DNA of 45,638 nucleotides from an uncultured Verrucomicrobia subdivision 3 bacterium (lineage in GTDB: Bacteria; Verrucomicrobiota; Verrucomicrobiia; Limisphaerales; UBA11358), in the NCBI GenBank assembly GCA_903827955.1, contig CAIKKJ010000061.1:69788-115425 (forward strand), written 5' to 3'. The notes under the pieces were generated by a model. The model worked only from the letters and a program-made list of their open reading frames with translations, searched no databases and had not been told where the DNA came from. A program made the translations under genes and the position numbers. Of the stretch, positions 35,927 to 45,394 are shown in pieces (the stretch's first letter is position 1; every line of letters starts with the position of its first letter).

Positions 35927-36705
35927 ACGACGCCAGCGCCAGCCCGACGTTGGAAGCACCGCCAAGTTCCGGCGCGCTGCAAAAAAAATTCCTCCTGCTC
36001 GTCGCCTTTGCCGTGGCCACGCACGTTTCGCTGGTGTTCTTGTTCGGGACAAAAAAAGAAATTGCGCCGTTGCCGGCTACAAACGTGCCGCAACTGCAAC
36101 TGGCCGAGGCCGGCGACGAATTGCTCGAACTCGACAATCCGGCGCTTTTTGCGCTGCCCAACGCGCGCGATTTCTCCGCCGCCGTGTGGCAGAAAAATCC
36201 GGCCGTGCCGTTGCCATCGTTCCGCTATCATGAAGAACCACGCTGGCTGCCGCTGGCATCGGAAAATCTGGGCGCGGCGTTCGCGCAGTTTTTGCAGACG
36301 AACCGGTTTGGAAATTTTACGCCGGATCTCAAGCCCGCGCCACAGTTCGCCGAGCTTTTGCCGGTGGCAGATGACGCGTTGCCGCAACGGACGACGCTGG
36401 AAATTTCCGGCGCGCTCGCGCAGCGGAAACTTTTGTCCGCGCCCGCCCTGCCGGTTCTGCCGTTGAACGACGTGCCCGCGCCCAGCACGGTGCAGGTGCT
36501 CGTGAACCCGGCTGGTCACGTTGCCTCGGCCGTCCTGCTGCCGCCGCAAAATGTGGCCGAGGCTGCCGGGCGCGCGGCGGCGGGCGACACAAATGCCGTG
36601 GCCATCGCGCTCGGCCTGCGGTTCGCGCCCGCACCGCAGCCCGCGTTTGGCGAAATCATTTTCCACTGGCACACCACCCCCCTGACCACTACCAACTCAC
36701 CATGA
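35923..36705 (+). CDS. TonB-like single-span periplasmic protein (divergent)
   Basis: A 260-residue protein. It has one N-terminal membrane anchor (about 21-42, KKFLLLVAFAVATHVSLVFLF), a long Pro/Ala-rich periplasmic region with little recognisable structure, and a C-terminal block (about 185-255). That block reads VQVLVNPAGHVASAVLLPPQ and later AIALGLRFAP and FGEIIFHW, like the beta-alpha-beta core of TonB C-terminal domains. Similarity is weak; the call leans on position directly after exbB and exbD with ATGA overlaps. No TonB-dependent receptor lies in the window. Confidence 0.65.
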   Translation: MNDASASPTLEAPPSSGALQKKFLLLVAFAVATHVSLVFLFGTKKEIAPLPATNVPQLQLAEAGDELLELDNPALFALPNARDFSAAVWQKNPAVPLPSFRYHEEPRWLPLASENLGAAFAQFLQTNRFGNFTPDLKPAPQFAELLPVADDALPQRTTLEISGALAQRKLLSAPALPVLPLNDVPAPSTVQVLVNPAGHVASAVLLPPQNVAEAAGRAAAGDTNAVAIALGLRFAPAPQPAFGEIIFHWHTTPLTTTNSP

Positions 36706-37361
36706 ACACTGCACCTGAAAAAATCCTCGTAATTGATGTCGGCGGCACGAATTTGAAAATCCGCGCCTCGGGAACCGCGCTCGTGAAAGTTCCCTCCGGC
36801 CCGACCATGACCGCCGCGCATATGGTCGCCGCCGTGAAAAAAGTTGCCGCCGACTGGAAATTTGATGCCGTATCCATCGGCTATCCCGGCCCGGTAAAAG
36901 ACAACCAACCGCTGCTCGAACCGCACAACCTCAGCACCGGCTGGGTGAAGTTCAATTTCAAAAAAGCCTTTGGCCGCCCCGTGAAAATCATCAACGATGC
37001 CGCCATGCAGGCGCTCGGCAGCCACATTGGCGGACGCACCCTTTTCCTCGGCCTCGGCACCGGACTGGGTTCGGCGCTGGTAATTGATGGCAGCGTGCTG
37101 CCACTGGAACTCGCGCATCTGCCCTACAAAAAAAATCGCAGCTACGAAGATTACCTGGGCGAAGCGGCGCGGAAACGGCTCGGCAAAAAGAAATGGCTGC
37201 ATCACGTCGAGGAAGTCATCTTGCTGCTCAAAGCCGCGTTGCTCGCCGACCGCGTCGTGCTGGGCGGCGGCAATGCGCGGCACGTCAAAAAATTTCCCGC
37301 GGGCGTTGAGGCCGGGAAAAACGCCAACGCGTTCATCGGCGGGCAGCGGCTTTGGAAATAA
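36702..37361 (+). CDS. ROK-family sugar kinase, polyphosphate-glucokinase-like
   Basis: A 219-residue kinase of the ROK/ASKHA type. The phosphate-1 motif VIDVGGTNLKI is at the N-terminus, the catalytic Asp is in KIINDAAMQALG, and the phosphate-2 loop is LGLGTGLGSALVIDG. The C-terminal helix pattern (ELAHLPYKK, EDYLGEAARKRLGKKKWLHH, VVLGGGNA) resembles PpgK-type glucokinases. It is compact and lacks the ROK zinc-binding cysteine cluster. It probably phosphorylates glucose or a related sugar with polyphosphate or ATP; the donor is not readable. Its start overlaps the TonB-like stop, an unexpected partner for that gene. Confidence 0.85.
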   Translation: MNTAPEKILVIDVGGTNLKIRASGTALVKVPSGPTMTAAHMVAAVKKVAADWKFDAVSIGYPGPVKDNQPLLEPHNLSTGWVKFNFKKAFGRPVKIINDAAMQALGSHIGGRTLFLGLGTGLGSALVIDGSVLPLELAHLPYKKNRSYEDYLGEAARKRLGKKKWLHHVEEVILLLKAALLADRVVLGGGNARHVKKFPAGVEAGKNANAFIGGQRLWK

Positions 37362-37364
37362 GCC

Positions 37365-37589
37365 ATGAGCAACGACTGGCTCATCATTCTCTACGTCGCG
37401 TTTGCGCTCGGCGCGATTTGCGCGATCGGCATCGCCTCCGAACTGCGCCGCCGCCACTTCGGGCCGGCGCATCCAGAAGACACGGTTTTTCGCTGTGCGA
37501 AATGCGGCAATGTTTATACCGATGACGGCGATGTGGAACGCTCGCGCTGCTCGCAATGCGGCAAGTTGAACGAGCCGATGATTTTTTAA
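37365..37589 (+). CDS. Small membrane-anchored zinc-ribbon protein
   Basis: A 74-residue protein. It has an N-terminal membrane segment (about 5-25, WLIILYVAFALGAICAIGIA), a basic stop-transfer (ELRRRHF), then a zinc ribbon with Cys44, Cys47, Cys62 and Cys65 in two CxxC pairs. No family is recognised. By the positive-inside rule the ribbon should face the cytoplasm. It starts three bases after the ROK kinase stop and is the last gene of this operon. Confidence 0.8.
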   Translation: MSNDWLIILYVAFALGAICAIGIASELRRRHFGPAHPEDTVFRCAKCGNVYTDDGDVERSRCSQCGKLNEPMIF

Positions 37590-37628
37590 TTAGTCAACCG
37601 TCAGTCGTCAGTGTTTGCTGGCTGCGGA

Positions 37629-37634
<6 letters not shown>
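37588..37634. terminator. Bidirectional terminator-like inverted repeat
   Basis: AATTAGTC (37588-37595) and GACTAATT (37627-37634) are perfect eight-base arms around a 31-base interior, which itself has partly complementary CAG/CTG stretches. It spans the convergent stops of the zinc-ribbon gene and guaB. The stem is A/T-rich, so the terminator reading is moderate. Confidence 0.4.
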
Positions 37635-39194
<1,560 letters not shown>

Positions 39195-39204
39195 GTCAGA
39201 AAAT

Positions 39205-39219
39205 GCCGTTTGGAACGGC
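39205..39219 (-). promoter_or_regulatory. Short hairpin in the guaB leader
   Basis: GCCGTT-CCA-AACGGC on the minus strand is a perfect six-base inverted repeat ending ten bases before the guaB ATG. As RNA it could affect ribosome access; as DNA it could be an operator. No known purine-regulator motif was recognised. Confidence 0.35.
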
Positions 39220-39266
39220 GACTTGGCAAGCTAATTTTATTTGCGGATGCAGCGGAAAATTCACGG

Positions 39267-40538
39267 ATGAAAACAAAAATTGCAGGAATCATTTTGGGCG
39301 GCCTGACGGCCGCGAACATTTTTGCGGACGGCACGAACGAACCGCCCGCCACGCTTTGGAACCGCGCCACGCTGCTCGGCGACCTCGGCGGCGTGCGACC
39401 CAAAATCGCCGAGCATGGCTTTTCGTTCACGCCGGTTTACACCGCCGAAGTCATGGGGGAACTGGCCGGGGAAAATTCCGGCAGCCGCATCGTTTCCGCG
39501 CAGCAGCTCGCCCTGCCATTCGATGTGGATTTGGAAAAATCCATCGGCTGGCGCGACGCTCTGTTCCACGCCAATGCCTTTTGGATTACCGGGCGCGGGC
39601 TGACCGAGGACAACATCGGTGACCTCGCCAACGTCAGCAACATCAATGCCTTTCGCACCTTCCGCCTGAATGAACTCTGGCTCCAGCAAACGCTCTGGGA
39701 CAAAAAAATTTCTGTGAAAGCCGGCGCGATTGCGGTGGACACGGAATTTTTCAGTTCCGCGTGCTCCGGGCTCTTCATCAACAGCTCGTTCGGCACGTTT
39801 TCGCTCATCGCCGCCAATCTTGCCAACACGCCCATCTATCCAGTTGCCGCGCCCGCCGTGCGCGTGGCCATGCGCGCGGGCACACACTGGAATTTTCTCG
39901 CAGGAATTTTTGACGGCGACTGCCTTGCGCAGGACGTGAATAAGAACGGCACAGACTTTCACATTGCCAGCGGTGATGGCGCGCTGATTTTTTCCGAGGC
40001 GCAATTCACGCCGCATCCCGATGCCGATGACAAAACGCTCGCCAGCATTTTCAAGCTCGGCGGATTTTTGCACACGAAACGCACGCCGACTTGGGACGCG
40101 CAACTCAACGGCGACAACTCCGGCGGCAGCGTGAACTACGGCTTCTACGGCGTGGCGGAACAGGATTTATACAAGCGCGACGGCAAACGCGTGACGGCCT
40201 TCCTGCGCGGCGGCGGCGCGCCCGGCAATCGCAACGTCATCGGCTGGTATTTTGATACGGGCTTCAACTTCACCGGTTTTCTGCCGGGCCGCGACAACGA
40301 CGTGGCGGGCATCGCCTTTGCGCGCTCCAGTTTTTCCCGCAGCTTCAGCGACTATCAGCAGGCGGCCAACGCTACGGATTCGTTCGGTGCGGAAATGGTC
40401 ATCGAAGCCACCTACAAGGCGCAACTCACGCCGTGGTGGATGGTGCAGCCGGATTTGCAAATCATCCTCACGCCCGGCGGTGAAAAAAATTCCGGCAACG
40501 CCGTCGTGCTCGGCCTGCGCACGGCAGTCTCGTTTTAA
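39267..40538 (+). CDS. Carbohydrate-selective porin, OprB family
   Basis: A 423-residue outer-membrane protein. It has a signal peptide (MKTKIAGIILGGLTAANIFA), then alternating strands with many aromatic residues, and ends in Phe as beta-barrel proteins usually do. The blocks GWRDALFHANAFWITGRGL, FRTFRLNELWLQQTLWDKK and VKAGAIAVDTEFFSS are typical of OprB-type porins. I chose the ATG at 39267 for its signal peptide; the open frame extends upstream into guaB. It is divergent from guaB and its stop overlaps the znuB-like stop by four bases on the other strand. Confidence 0.85.
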   Translation: MKTKIAGIILGGLTAANIFADGTNEPPATLWNRATLLGDLGGVRPKIAEHGFSFTPVYTAEVMGELAGENSGSRIVSAQQLALPFDVDLEKSIGWRDALFHANAFWITGRGLTEDNIGDLANVSNINAFRTFRLNELWLQQTLWDKKISVKAGAIAVDTEFFSSACSGLFINSSFGTFSLIAANLANTPIYPVAAPAVRVAMRAGTHWNFLAGIFDGDCLAQDVNKNGTDFHIASGDGALIFSEAQFTPHPDADDKTLASIFKLGGFLHTKRTPTWDAQLNGDNSGGSVNYGFYGVAEQDLYKRDGKRVTAFLRGGGAPGNRNVIGWYFDTGFNFTGFLPGRDNDVAGIAFARSSFSRSFSDYQQAANATDSFGAEMVIEATYKAQLTPWWMVQPDLQIILTPGGEKNSGNAVVLGLRTAVSF

Positions 40539-41371
40539 TTTCCGTTTTTTGGCTTTGGTTTGAGCATCACCAACAAGCCGCACAGGAGCAGCATCGCACC
40601 CAGCACACAGATGATGGCCGCGCCCGTTGGCAAATCAAAACGATACGCCGCATACAATCCCAGCACGCCCGCCGCCGTCGCGATGCCCCACCCCAGCGCC
40701 AGCAGCGCGGCGATGCGCGTGACCAGCAGATTCGCGCACACCGCCGGCACGATGAGATACGAAAACACCAGCAGCACGCCGCCGATTTGCACAAAGCTCG
40801 TGACGACCAGGCCGAACAGCGCGTAAAAAATGAAATCCCACCAGCGCACCGCCATGCCTTCCGCCTCCGCGCGTTCCGGCTCAAACGAAATCATCATGAA
40901 TTTTTTCCGAAAAATAAAATGCACCGCACCGATGGTGAGATAGATGCCAAATGTTTTCAGCACTTCTTTCGGGCTGACCAGCAGCACGTCACCGATGAGC
41001 GTGCGACGCAATTCTTCGTTACCTTCCGCCGTGCGGCTCAACAGCAAAATTCCCGTGGCCGCCGCCACGACGTAGATGATTCCAATCAACGCCTCCTGCG
41101 GCACGCGCGAATGATTTCGCATCCGCGTCAGCGCAAAAATCGCCGCGCCCACGAGCGTGAAGCCCACCGACCAGATGTAAGTCTGCGTGTCCGCCGCCTC
41201 GTGGCCGAGCAGCAAACTCACGCACGCGCCAAGCGACGCCACCTGCGCGAGCGCAAGGTCCACAAAAATTACTTCGCGCCGCACAATATGCAGGCCGAGA
41301 TAAACCAGAATTCCCGGCAGCAACAGGCACGCAATCAGCGGCCACTTCATCACGGTAAAAATTTCAGCCAT
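40535..41371 (-). CDS. Zinc/manganese ABC transporter permease (ZnuB/MntB-like)
   Basis: A 278-residue inner-membrane permease with about eight membrane segments of the ABC-3 family. Recognisable blocks are GLHIVRREVIFVDLALAQVA near the N-terminus and QIGGVLLVFSYLIVPAVCAN in the middle, the typical contact region for the ATPase. It follows the znuA-like gene by five bases. No ATPase gene (znuC) is in the window, so the ATPase must be encoded elsewhere or this system borrows one. Confidence 0.92.
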   Translation of the reverse strand: MAEIFTVMKWPLIACLLLPGILVYLGLHIVRREVIFVDLALAQVASLGACVSLLLGHEAADTQTYIWSVGFTLVGAAIFALTRMRNHSRVPQEALIGIIYVVAAATGILLLSRTAEGNEELRRTLIGDVLLVSPKEVLKTFGIYLTIGAVHFIFRKKFMMISFEPERAEAEGMAVRWWDFIFYALFGLVVTSFVQIGGVLLVFSYLIVPAVCANLLVTRIAALLALGWGIATAAGVLGLYAAYRFDLPTGAAIICVLGAMLLLCGLLVMLKPKPKNGN

Positions 41372-41376
41372 AACAA

Positions 41377-42288
41377 TTATTTTTTCTCCGCCAAAGCCGC
41401 CGCCAGCGAGTTGACCAGCGAATCAATCAACTCAATATAGCCGCCGTCCGTGCCTTTCAGTCCGCCGGGAAATTGCGTCACCGGCACAACCGTCGCGCCG
41501 GTTTCGCGCGCCACGGTTTCCGCCGTGCGATGATTCAGATACGCGTCCACGATGATGACGTTCACCTGTTCCGCCTTCATCTTGGTGATGACCTCGGCAA
41601 GGTGTGACGGCGTCGGCGGAATGCCCGGCTTCGGTTCGAGGAACAACTCAATCTTCAGCCCGAACTCCCGTGCGAAATACGGCCAAGAATCGTGATACGC
41701 CACGACGCTGCGGCCCTTGAACGGCGCGAGCTTCTGCCGCCACTCGGCCAGCTTCGCGTCCAGTGCGGCGAGAAACTTTTTCAGGTTCGCGCGATACGCA
41801 TCGGCGTTTGCCGGATCATTTTCCGCGAGCGCCGCCGCGATGGTTTGGGCGATGATTTTTCCGTTGGACGGGCTGATGACGAAATGCGGATTGCCCGCCG
41901 CGTGAATGTCGCCGCGCGAACGGTCGAGCGTCGCCGGCACATCCAGCAACGGCACGCCCTGCGCGCAGTTCACATGGCCGGGCGCGCCCGCCACGATTTT
42001 TTCGTTGCGCGATTGGTCAAGCAACGCCGGCAGCCAGCCAATTTCTAGTTCCGCGCCGCCTTCGATGACCATGTCGGCGCGGTTCAGCTTCGAGATGAAG
42101 CTCGGCTTCGCGTCCACGAAGTGCGGGTCTTCCGTGGGCTTCGCCAGCGTGGCGAGCGTGATTTTATCACCGCCAATTTCTTTCGCGATGGCCGCGAGGT
42201 CAGACGTGGTGGCAACGACATTCAGTTTCGCCTGCGCGCTTGCCGCGAAAAGCAACGCGCCTAAAAATGTAAGAATTTTATTTTTCAT
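41377..42288 (-). CDS. Zinc/manganese ABC transporter substrate-binding protein (ZnuA-like)
   Basis: A 303-residue cluster A-I solute-binding protein with a signal peptide (cleavage near AQAK). The metal ligands of the family appear in order: His in TEDPHFVDAKPS, His in GNPHFVISPSNG, His in VVAYHDSWPYF, and an Asp in VIIVDAYLNHRT. The His-rich loop of E. coli ZnuA is absent, so zinc versus manganese cannot be decided from this protein alone. It lies between the coiled-coil porin and the permease genes, all on the same strand. Confidence 0.93.
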   Translation of the reverse strand: MKNKILTFLGALLFAASAQAKLNVVATTSDLAAIAKEIGGDKITLATLAKPTEDPHFVDAKPSFISKLNRADMVIEGGAELEIGWLPALLDQSRNEKIVAGAPGHVNCAQGVPLLDVPATLDRSRGDIHAAGNPHFVISPSNGKIIAQTIAAALAENDPANADAYRANLKKFLAALDAKLAEWRQKLAPFKGRSVVAYHDSWPYFAREFGLKIELFLEPKPGIPPTPSHLAEVITKMKAEQVNVIIVDAYLNHRTAETVARETGATVVPVTQFPGGLKGTDGGYIELIDSLVNSLAAALAEKK

Positions 42289-42325
42289 AATCTGTGTTTC
42301 ATCTGTGTTAATCCGTGGCTAAAAA
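42289..42325 (-). repeat. AATCTGTGTT-type intergenic short repeat
   Basis: The gap between the porin and znuA-like genes is made of three diverged copies of a roughly 11-base unit: AATCTGTGTTT, ATCTGTGTTA and ATCCGTGGCTA. I recall similar strings scattered between genes in planctomycete and verrucomicrobial genomes; that is memory, not a search. It ends directly before the znuA-like ATG, so it forms that gene's leader. Confidence 0.5.
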
Positions 42326-42326
42326 A

Positions 42327-43799
42327 TTAAAATTTATGCGCCCCGTGTGCGCCCAGCATGAATTCCAGTTGCAGCCAGATGGAATGTGCATCCCCAAACT
42401 GCGCGCCGTGGTCGTAGTTATATTGCAGCCGGATTTTGGAAAACTCGCTCGGAAAAAAAGTCAGCGCCGGCGAAAAGCGATAACGCTCGCCGCGATACGG
42501 ATCGCCCGCGTCGTTGGCGGCGGAATTGCCCGTGGCGTATTCGCCGCGCAGGCCGGTAACCCAGCGCGGTTTGAAGCCCCACAGCACTTGCGAGTAACCG
42601 CCCCAGTCCGTCAGATTTTCCGCGCGCAAAACCGGCAGCGCCGTCGGGTCGGCCGCCGCGCTGAAACGGCGATACAACAATTCCGTCTGCCACGAGACGA
42701 ACGGAAAACCCGCATCCGCGTCCGCCGGTTTCCATTTCCAATACGCATCCACGCCGTAGATTTCCGTGCGCGCATCGGCGCCGGTGTCGTTCGGGCCGAA
42801 CGCCGCCGAGGCGCCGAGCACGAACGTTTGTTCATCGGTTAATTCAAACGACGACGCCAGACGCGGAACGAACACCAAGTCGCCCGCACCTTCCAGCGAA
42901 CGGCTCGTCGTCGCGCGACCGTAAAAGCGATTCACGCCGAGTGTGTCCGGCTCGCCGGGATTGCGGAAACTGAACGACGTGCTGCCCTGTCCATCAAGCA
43001 CGCTGAGAAATGCCTCGGTGTAAAATGGCGTCGGCACGAGCCACGACACTTGCGCGGCGATGCTCCGCAAACCATCCGGCCCAAACGCGCGGCCTAAAAC
43101 AATCGGCTGATCCACAAACGCCCAGGTGTGCGGATGCTGCGAATTTTGGCGGCCGAAGTTGGCGAAGAATTGCCCGGCCTTCACTTGCAAATTTGCGGGC
43201 AGCGTCGTGGATTGCAGATACGCTTCTTCCAGTTCGATGCTCGTCTCGTTGTTGTTATCGAGCTTCAGCACGATGTTGGCGAAGCCTTTGAAATACGGAT
43301 CCACCGCGCCATCGAGCGCAATCTCGGCGTTGCGAAGTGAGAAGCCATTTTTCTGCGGGTCGTGATCGCCGAGCTGGAGAAACTGCGACGGCGCGGATTT
43401 CGTGGAGCCGCCGACGGCCATCATGCCATCGAAGCTCATGTTCATGTAGGCGGAACCGGCGCGCGCCACGGTGAAGGTGTCGGCGGGCGACCACGGTTTT
43501 TTTTCCGGCATGGCGGGCGCGTTCGTCGCATCGGCGGACATTTCGGCGGCAAGCTGCATTTGCAACTTTTGCTTTTCCTCCGCTGCCGACTGTGCCTTGG
43601 TGAACGCCTCCAGCTTTTGCGTGAGCGCGTCAATCTGCGCCTTCTGCTCACGCTGCACGCGGTCAAAATTTTCCTGCATCTGGAGCAACTGCCGTTGCAA
43701 TTGCCCGATTTCATTGGTCGCCTGCGCGCGGACGCTCGTTGCGCCCGCTGTCAACGCGAGGACCAAAACTGCCAGACCAAATTTCTTAAAAACTTTCAT
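42327..43799 (-). CDS. Coiled-coil outer-membrane porin of the metal-uptake cluster
   Basis: A 490-residue protein. It has a signal peptide (MKVFKKFGLAVLVLALTAGA), a periplasmic coiled coil (about 30-90, IGQLQRQLLQMQENFDRVQR and on), then an aromatic-rich beta-barrel ending in Phe (MLGAHGAHKF). The start at 43799 is set by a good ribosome-binding site, GGAAAGGA at 43804-43811; a longer frame from 43817 lacks this. The coiled coil plus barrel resembles Slp/OprP-like trimeric porins. Its place before znuA- and znuB-like genes suggests it admits zinc or a zinc chelate through the outer membrane; this is inference. Confidence 0.75.
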   Translation of the reverse strand: MKVFKKFGLAVLVLALTAGATSVRAQATNEIGQLQRQLLQMQENFDRVQREQKAQIDALTQKLEAFTKAQSAAEEKQKLQMQLAAEMSADATNAPAMPEKKPWSPADTFTVARAGSAYMNMSFDGMMAVGGSTKSAPSQFLQLGDHDPQKNGFSLRNAEIALDGAVDPYFKGFANIVLKLDNNNETSIELEEAYLQSTTLPANLQVKAGQFFANFGRQNSQHPHTWAFVDQPIVLGRAFGPDGLRSIAAQVSWLVPTPFYTEAFLSVLDGQGSTSFSFRNPGEPDTLGVNRFYGRATTSRSLEGAGDLVFVPRLASSFELTDEQTFVLGASAAFGPNDTGADARTEIYGVDAYWKWKPADADAGFPFVSWQTELLYRRFSAAADPTALPVLRAENLTDWGGYSQVLWGFKPRWVTGLRGEYATGNSAANDAGDPYRGERYRFSPALTFFPSEFSKIRLQYNYDHGAQFGDAHSIWLQLEFMLGAHGAHKF

Positions 43800-43803
43800 A
43801 CAA

Positions 43804-43811
43804 TCCTTTCC
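43804..43811 (-). promoter_or_regulatory. Ribosome-binding site fixing the porin start
   Basis: GGAAAGGA on the minus strand lies four bases before the ATG at 43799. It is one of the few strong Shine-Dalgarno sequences in this window and favours that start over the in-frame one at 43817. Confidence 0.7.
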
Positions 43812-43867
43812 AAGCATCCGCCCACGCGGAATGCAAAATTATTTTCAGTTAAACCAAGGGAATAACC

Positions 43868-43883
43868 GGTCTGAAATTAGACC
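43868..43883. promoter_or_regulatory. Inverted repeat before the porin gene
   Basis: GGTCT-GAAATT-AGACC is a perfect five-base inverted repeat in the 95-base gap between the small His/Cys protein and the porin gene. It could be an operator for a metal regulator or a weak stem after the small gene. It does not match a Zur box I know. Confidence 0.3.
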
Positions 43884-43894
43884 AGCGAACTCAA

Positions 43895-44221
43895 TCAGGA
43901 ATTGCAGGAAGCCGACGGCGGGGCGCGACCGGGCGGAAGATTTTCCGCGACGGTGCGGGAGACGGAAGCGGGAGCGGACGGAAAAAATTCAAAAACAGCG
44001 GACGGGACATTCGCGACCACGGCGACATCCGCCGCCTCCACCTGGCCGTGCGCGAATAGCGTGACGGCGCAATGATGCTGGGATTTGCTGGCGTCCGCGT
44101 GGAATAATTCGTGGAGTTTCGGCGACGCGGCCAGCAGGTTCAGCAGGAGAACTAAAGCAATCAGCAAACTGCCGAGCGGCAGCTTGCTCCATTGAAACCA
44201 AGTTTTATTTTGGCACTGCAA
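43895..44221 (-). CDS. Small membrane/periplasmic protein with His/Cys cluster (metal-cluster associated)
   Basis: A 108-residue protein starting at TTG 44221; no ATG is available in frame nearby. It has a hydrophobic segment (about 14-32, LPLGSLLIALVLLLNLLAA), then KLHELFHADASKSQHHCAVT with His37, His41, His49, His50 and Cys51, and FAHGQ (His58). The rest is Ala/Pro-rich and low in structure. No family is recognised with certainty; it resembles small DUF2946-like metal-associated proteins. Position ahead of the porin, znuA- and znuB-like genes suggests zinc or copper binding in the periplasm. The start codon is the least certain part. Confidence 0.6.
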   Translation of the reverse strand: MQCQNKTWFQWSKLPLGSLLIALVLLLNLLAASPKLHELFHADASKSQHHCAVTLFAHGQVEAADVAVVANVPSAVFEFFPSAPASVSRTVAENLPPGRAPPSASCNS

Positions 44222-44280
44222 AGCGACGGCACACTAGCACAAGACCCTACAGGCGCAAGTATTTGTAAAGTTTCGGTAGC

Positions 44281-44348
44281 CGGAGTGCGAAGCATTGCTC
44301 CGCGCGAACACGCCAGCCAAAACTTGCGGAGCAATGCTCCGCGTTCCG
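44281..44348. repeat. REP-like doublet: two palindromes in inverted orientation
   Basis: Two palindromes lie in this gap: GCGAAGC-ATT-GCTCCGC (44287-44303, one mismatch) and GCGGAGC-AAT-GCTCCGC (44326-44342, perfect). They are also inverted copies of each other: 44281-44303 and 44326-44348 match at 20 of 23 positions around a 22-base spacer. This layout is that of REP doublets (BIMEs). It follows the galE stop by two bases, so it may also terminate galE. A relative is at 31559-31583. Confidence 0.7.
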
Positions 44349-44350
44349 TT

Positions 44351-45322
44351 TTAATCCGCGTAGCCCGTCGGATTTTTCAGATGCCATGCCCACGCGGTTT
44401 TCACGATGTCTTCCAGCTTGGGATACTGCGGCTGCCAACCAAGTTCGGTGTGTGCCTTGTGCGCGGCGGCGATGAGTCGCGGCGGATCGCCCGCGCGACG
44501 AGGCTTTTCAATCACCGTGATTTTTTTGCCGGTGATTTTTTCGCACGTCGAGATGACTTCCTTCACGGAGTAACCGTCCCCGTTACCAAGGTTGAAGAAG
44601 CCGCTCTTGCCCGGTTGCAGGCCGAGGATATGCGCTTGTGCCAAATCTTTGATGTGAATGTAATCACGGATGCACGTTCCGTCCGGCGTAGGATAATCCG
44701 TGCCGAAAATTTCCAGATGCGACTTTCGGCCTTGCGCCACGAACAGCACGTTCGGAATCAAATGCGATTCGATGCGATGATGTTCGCCAAATTTTTCGCT
44801 CGCACCGGCGGCGTTGAAATAACGGAAAGCCACGAACTCCAGCCCGTAAATCTGCTGATACCAGATGAGCGCTTTCTCGAACATCAGTTTACTCTCGCCG
44901 TAGGGATTGATCGGGCGCTGCGGCAAATCTTCTGTCATCGGAATTTTATCCGGCGGGCCGTAGGTGGCACACGTGGAGCTGAAGACGAATTTTTTCACGC
45001 CACATTCCACGGCGGCATCGGCGAGCTTGAGGGCGTTGACGAAGTTGTTGTGGAAATACTTTTTGGGATTCGTCATGGACTCGCCGACGAGGGCGAACGC
45101 GGCGAAGTGCAGAATCGCATCCGGCATCACCGACTTGACAGCGGCAAGGATGTTCCCCTCCTCTTCCGGCTTGGCGAAAATAAATTTCGCGCGCGGGTCA
45201 ACGGCGGAGCGATGTCCTTCCGTGAGGTTGTCATAAACCGTGACCTGATGCCCGGCATTGAGAAGTTCTTCCGTGCAAACCGATCCGATGTAGCCCGCCC
45301 CGCCAGTGACAAAAACATTCAT
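44351..45322 (-). CDS. galE: UDP-glucose 4-epimerase
   Basis: A 323-residue short-chain dehydrogenase-type epimerase interconverting UDP-glucose and UDP-galactose. The NAD-binding loop VTGGAGYIGS is at residues 5-14, the catalytic set is SSTCATYG and YGESK, and AFRYFNAAGA and GDGYSVKEVI are typical GalE blocks. It provides activated galactose for surface polysaccharide and uses free galactose. It is followed by the REP-like doublet, and a 72-base gap separates it from the NUDIX gene upstream. Confidence 0.95.
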   Translation of the reverse strand: MNVFVTGGAGYIGSVCTEELLNAGHQVTVYDNLTEGHRSAVDPRAKFIFAKPEEEGNILAAVKSVMPDAILHFAAFALVGESMTNPKKYFHNNFVNALKLADAAVECGVKKFVFSSTCATYGPPDKIPMTEDLPQRPINPYGESKLMFEKALIWYQQIYGLEFVAFRYFNAAGASEKFGEHHRIESHLIPNVLFVAQGRKSHLEIFGTDYPTPDGTCIRDYIHIKDLAQAHILGLQPGKSGFFNLGNGDGYSVKEVISTCEKITGKKITVIEKPRRAGDPPRLIAAAHKAHTELGWQPQYPKLEDIVKTAWAWHLKNPTGYAD

Positions 45323-45394
45323 GCGCCAAGTTTAGAAAAATTTTTCACGGGTGAAAGTTCAAAAACGGTTGCTACCACGCGTATGTCATAAAAT

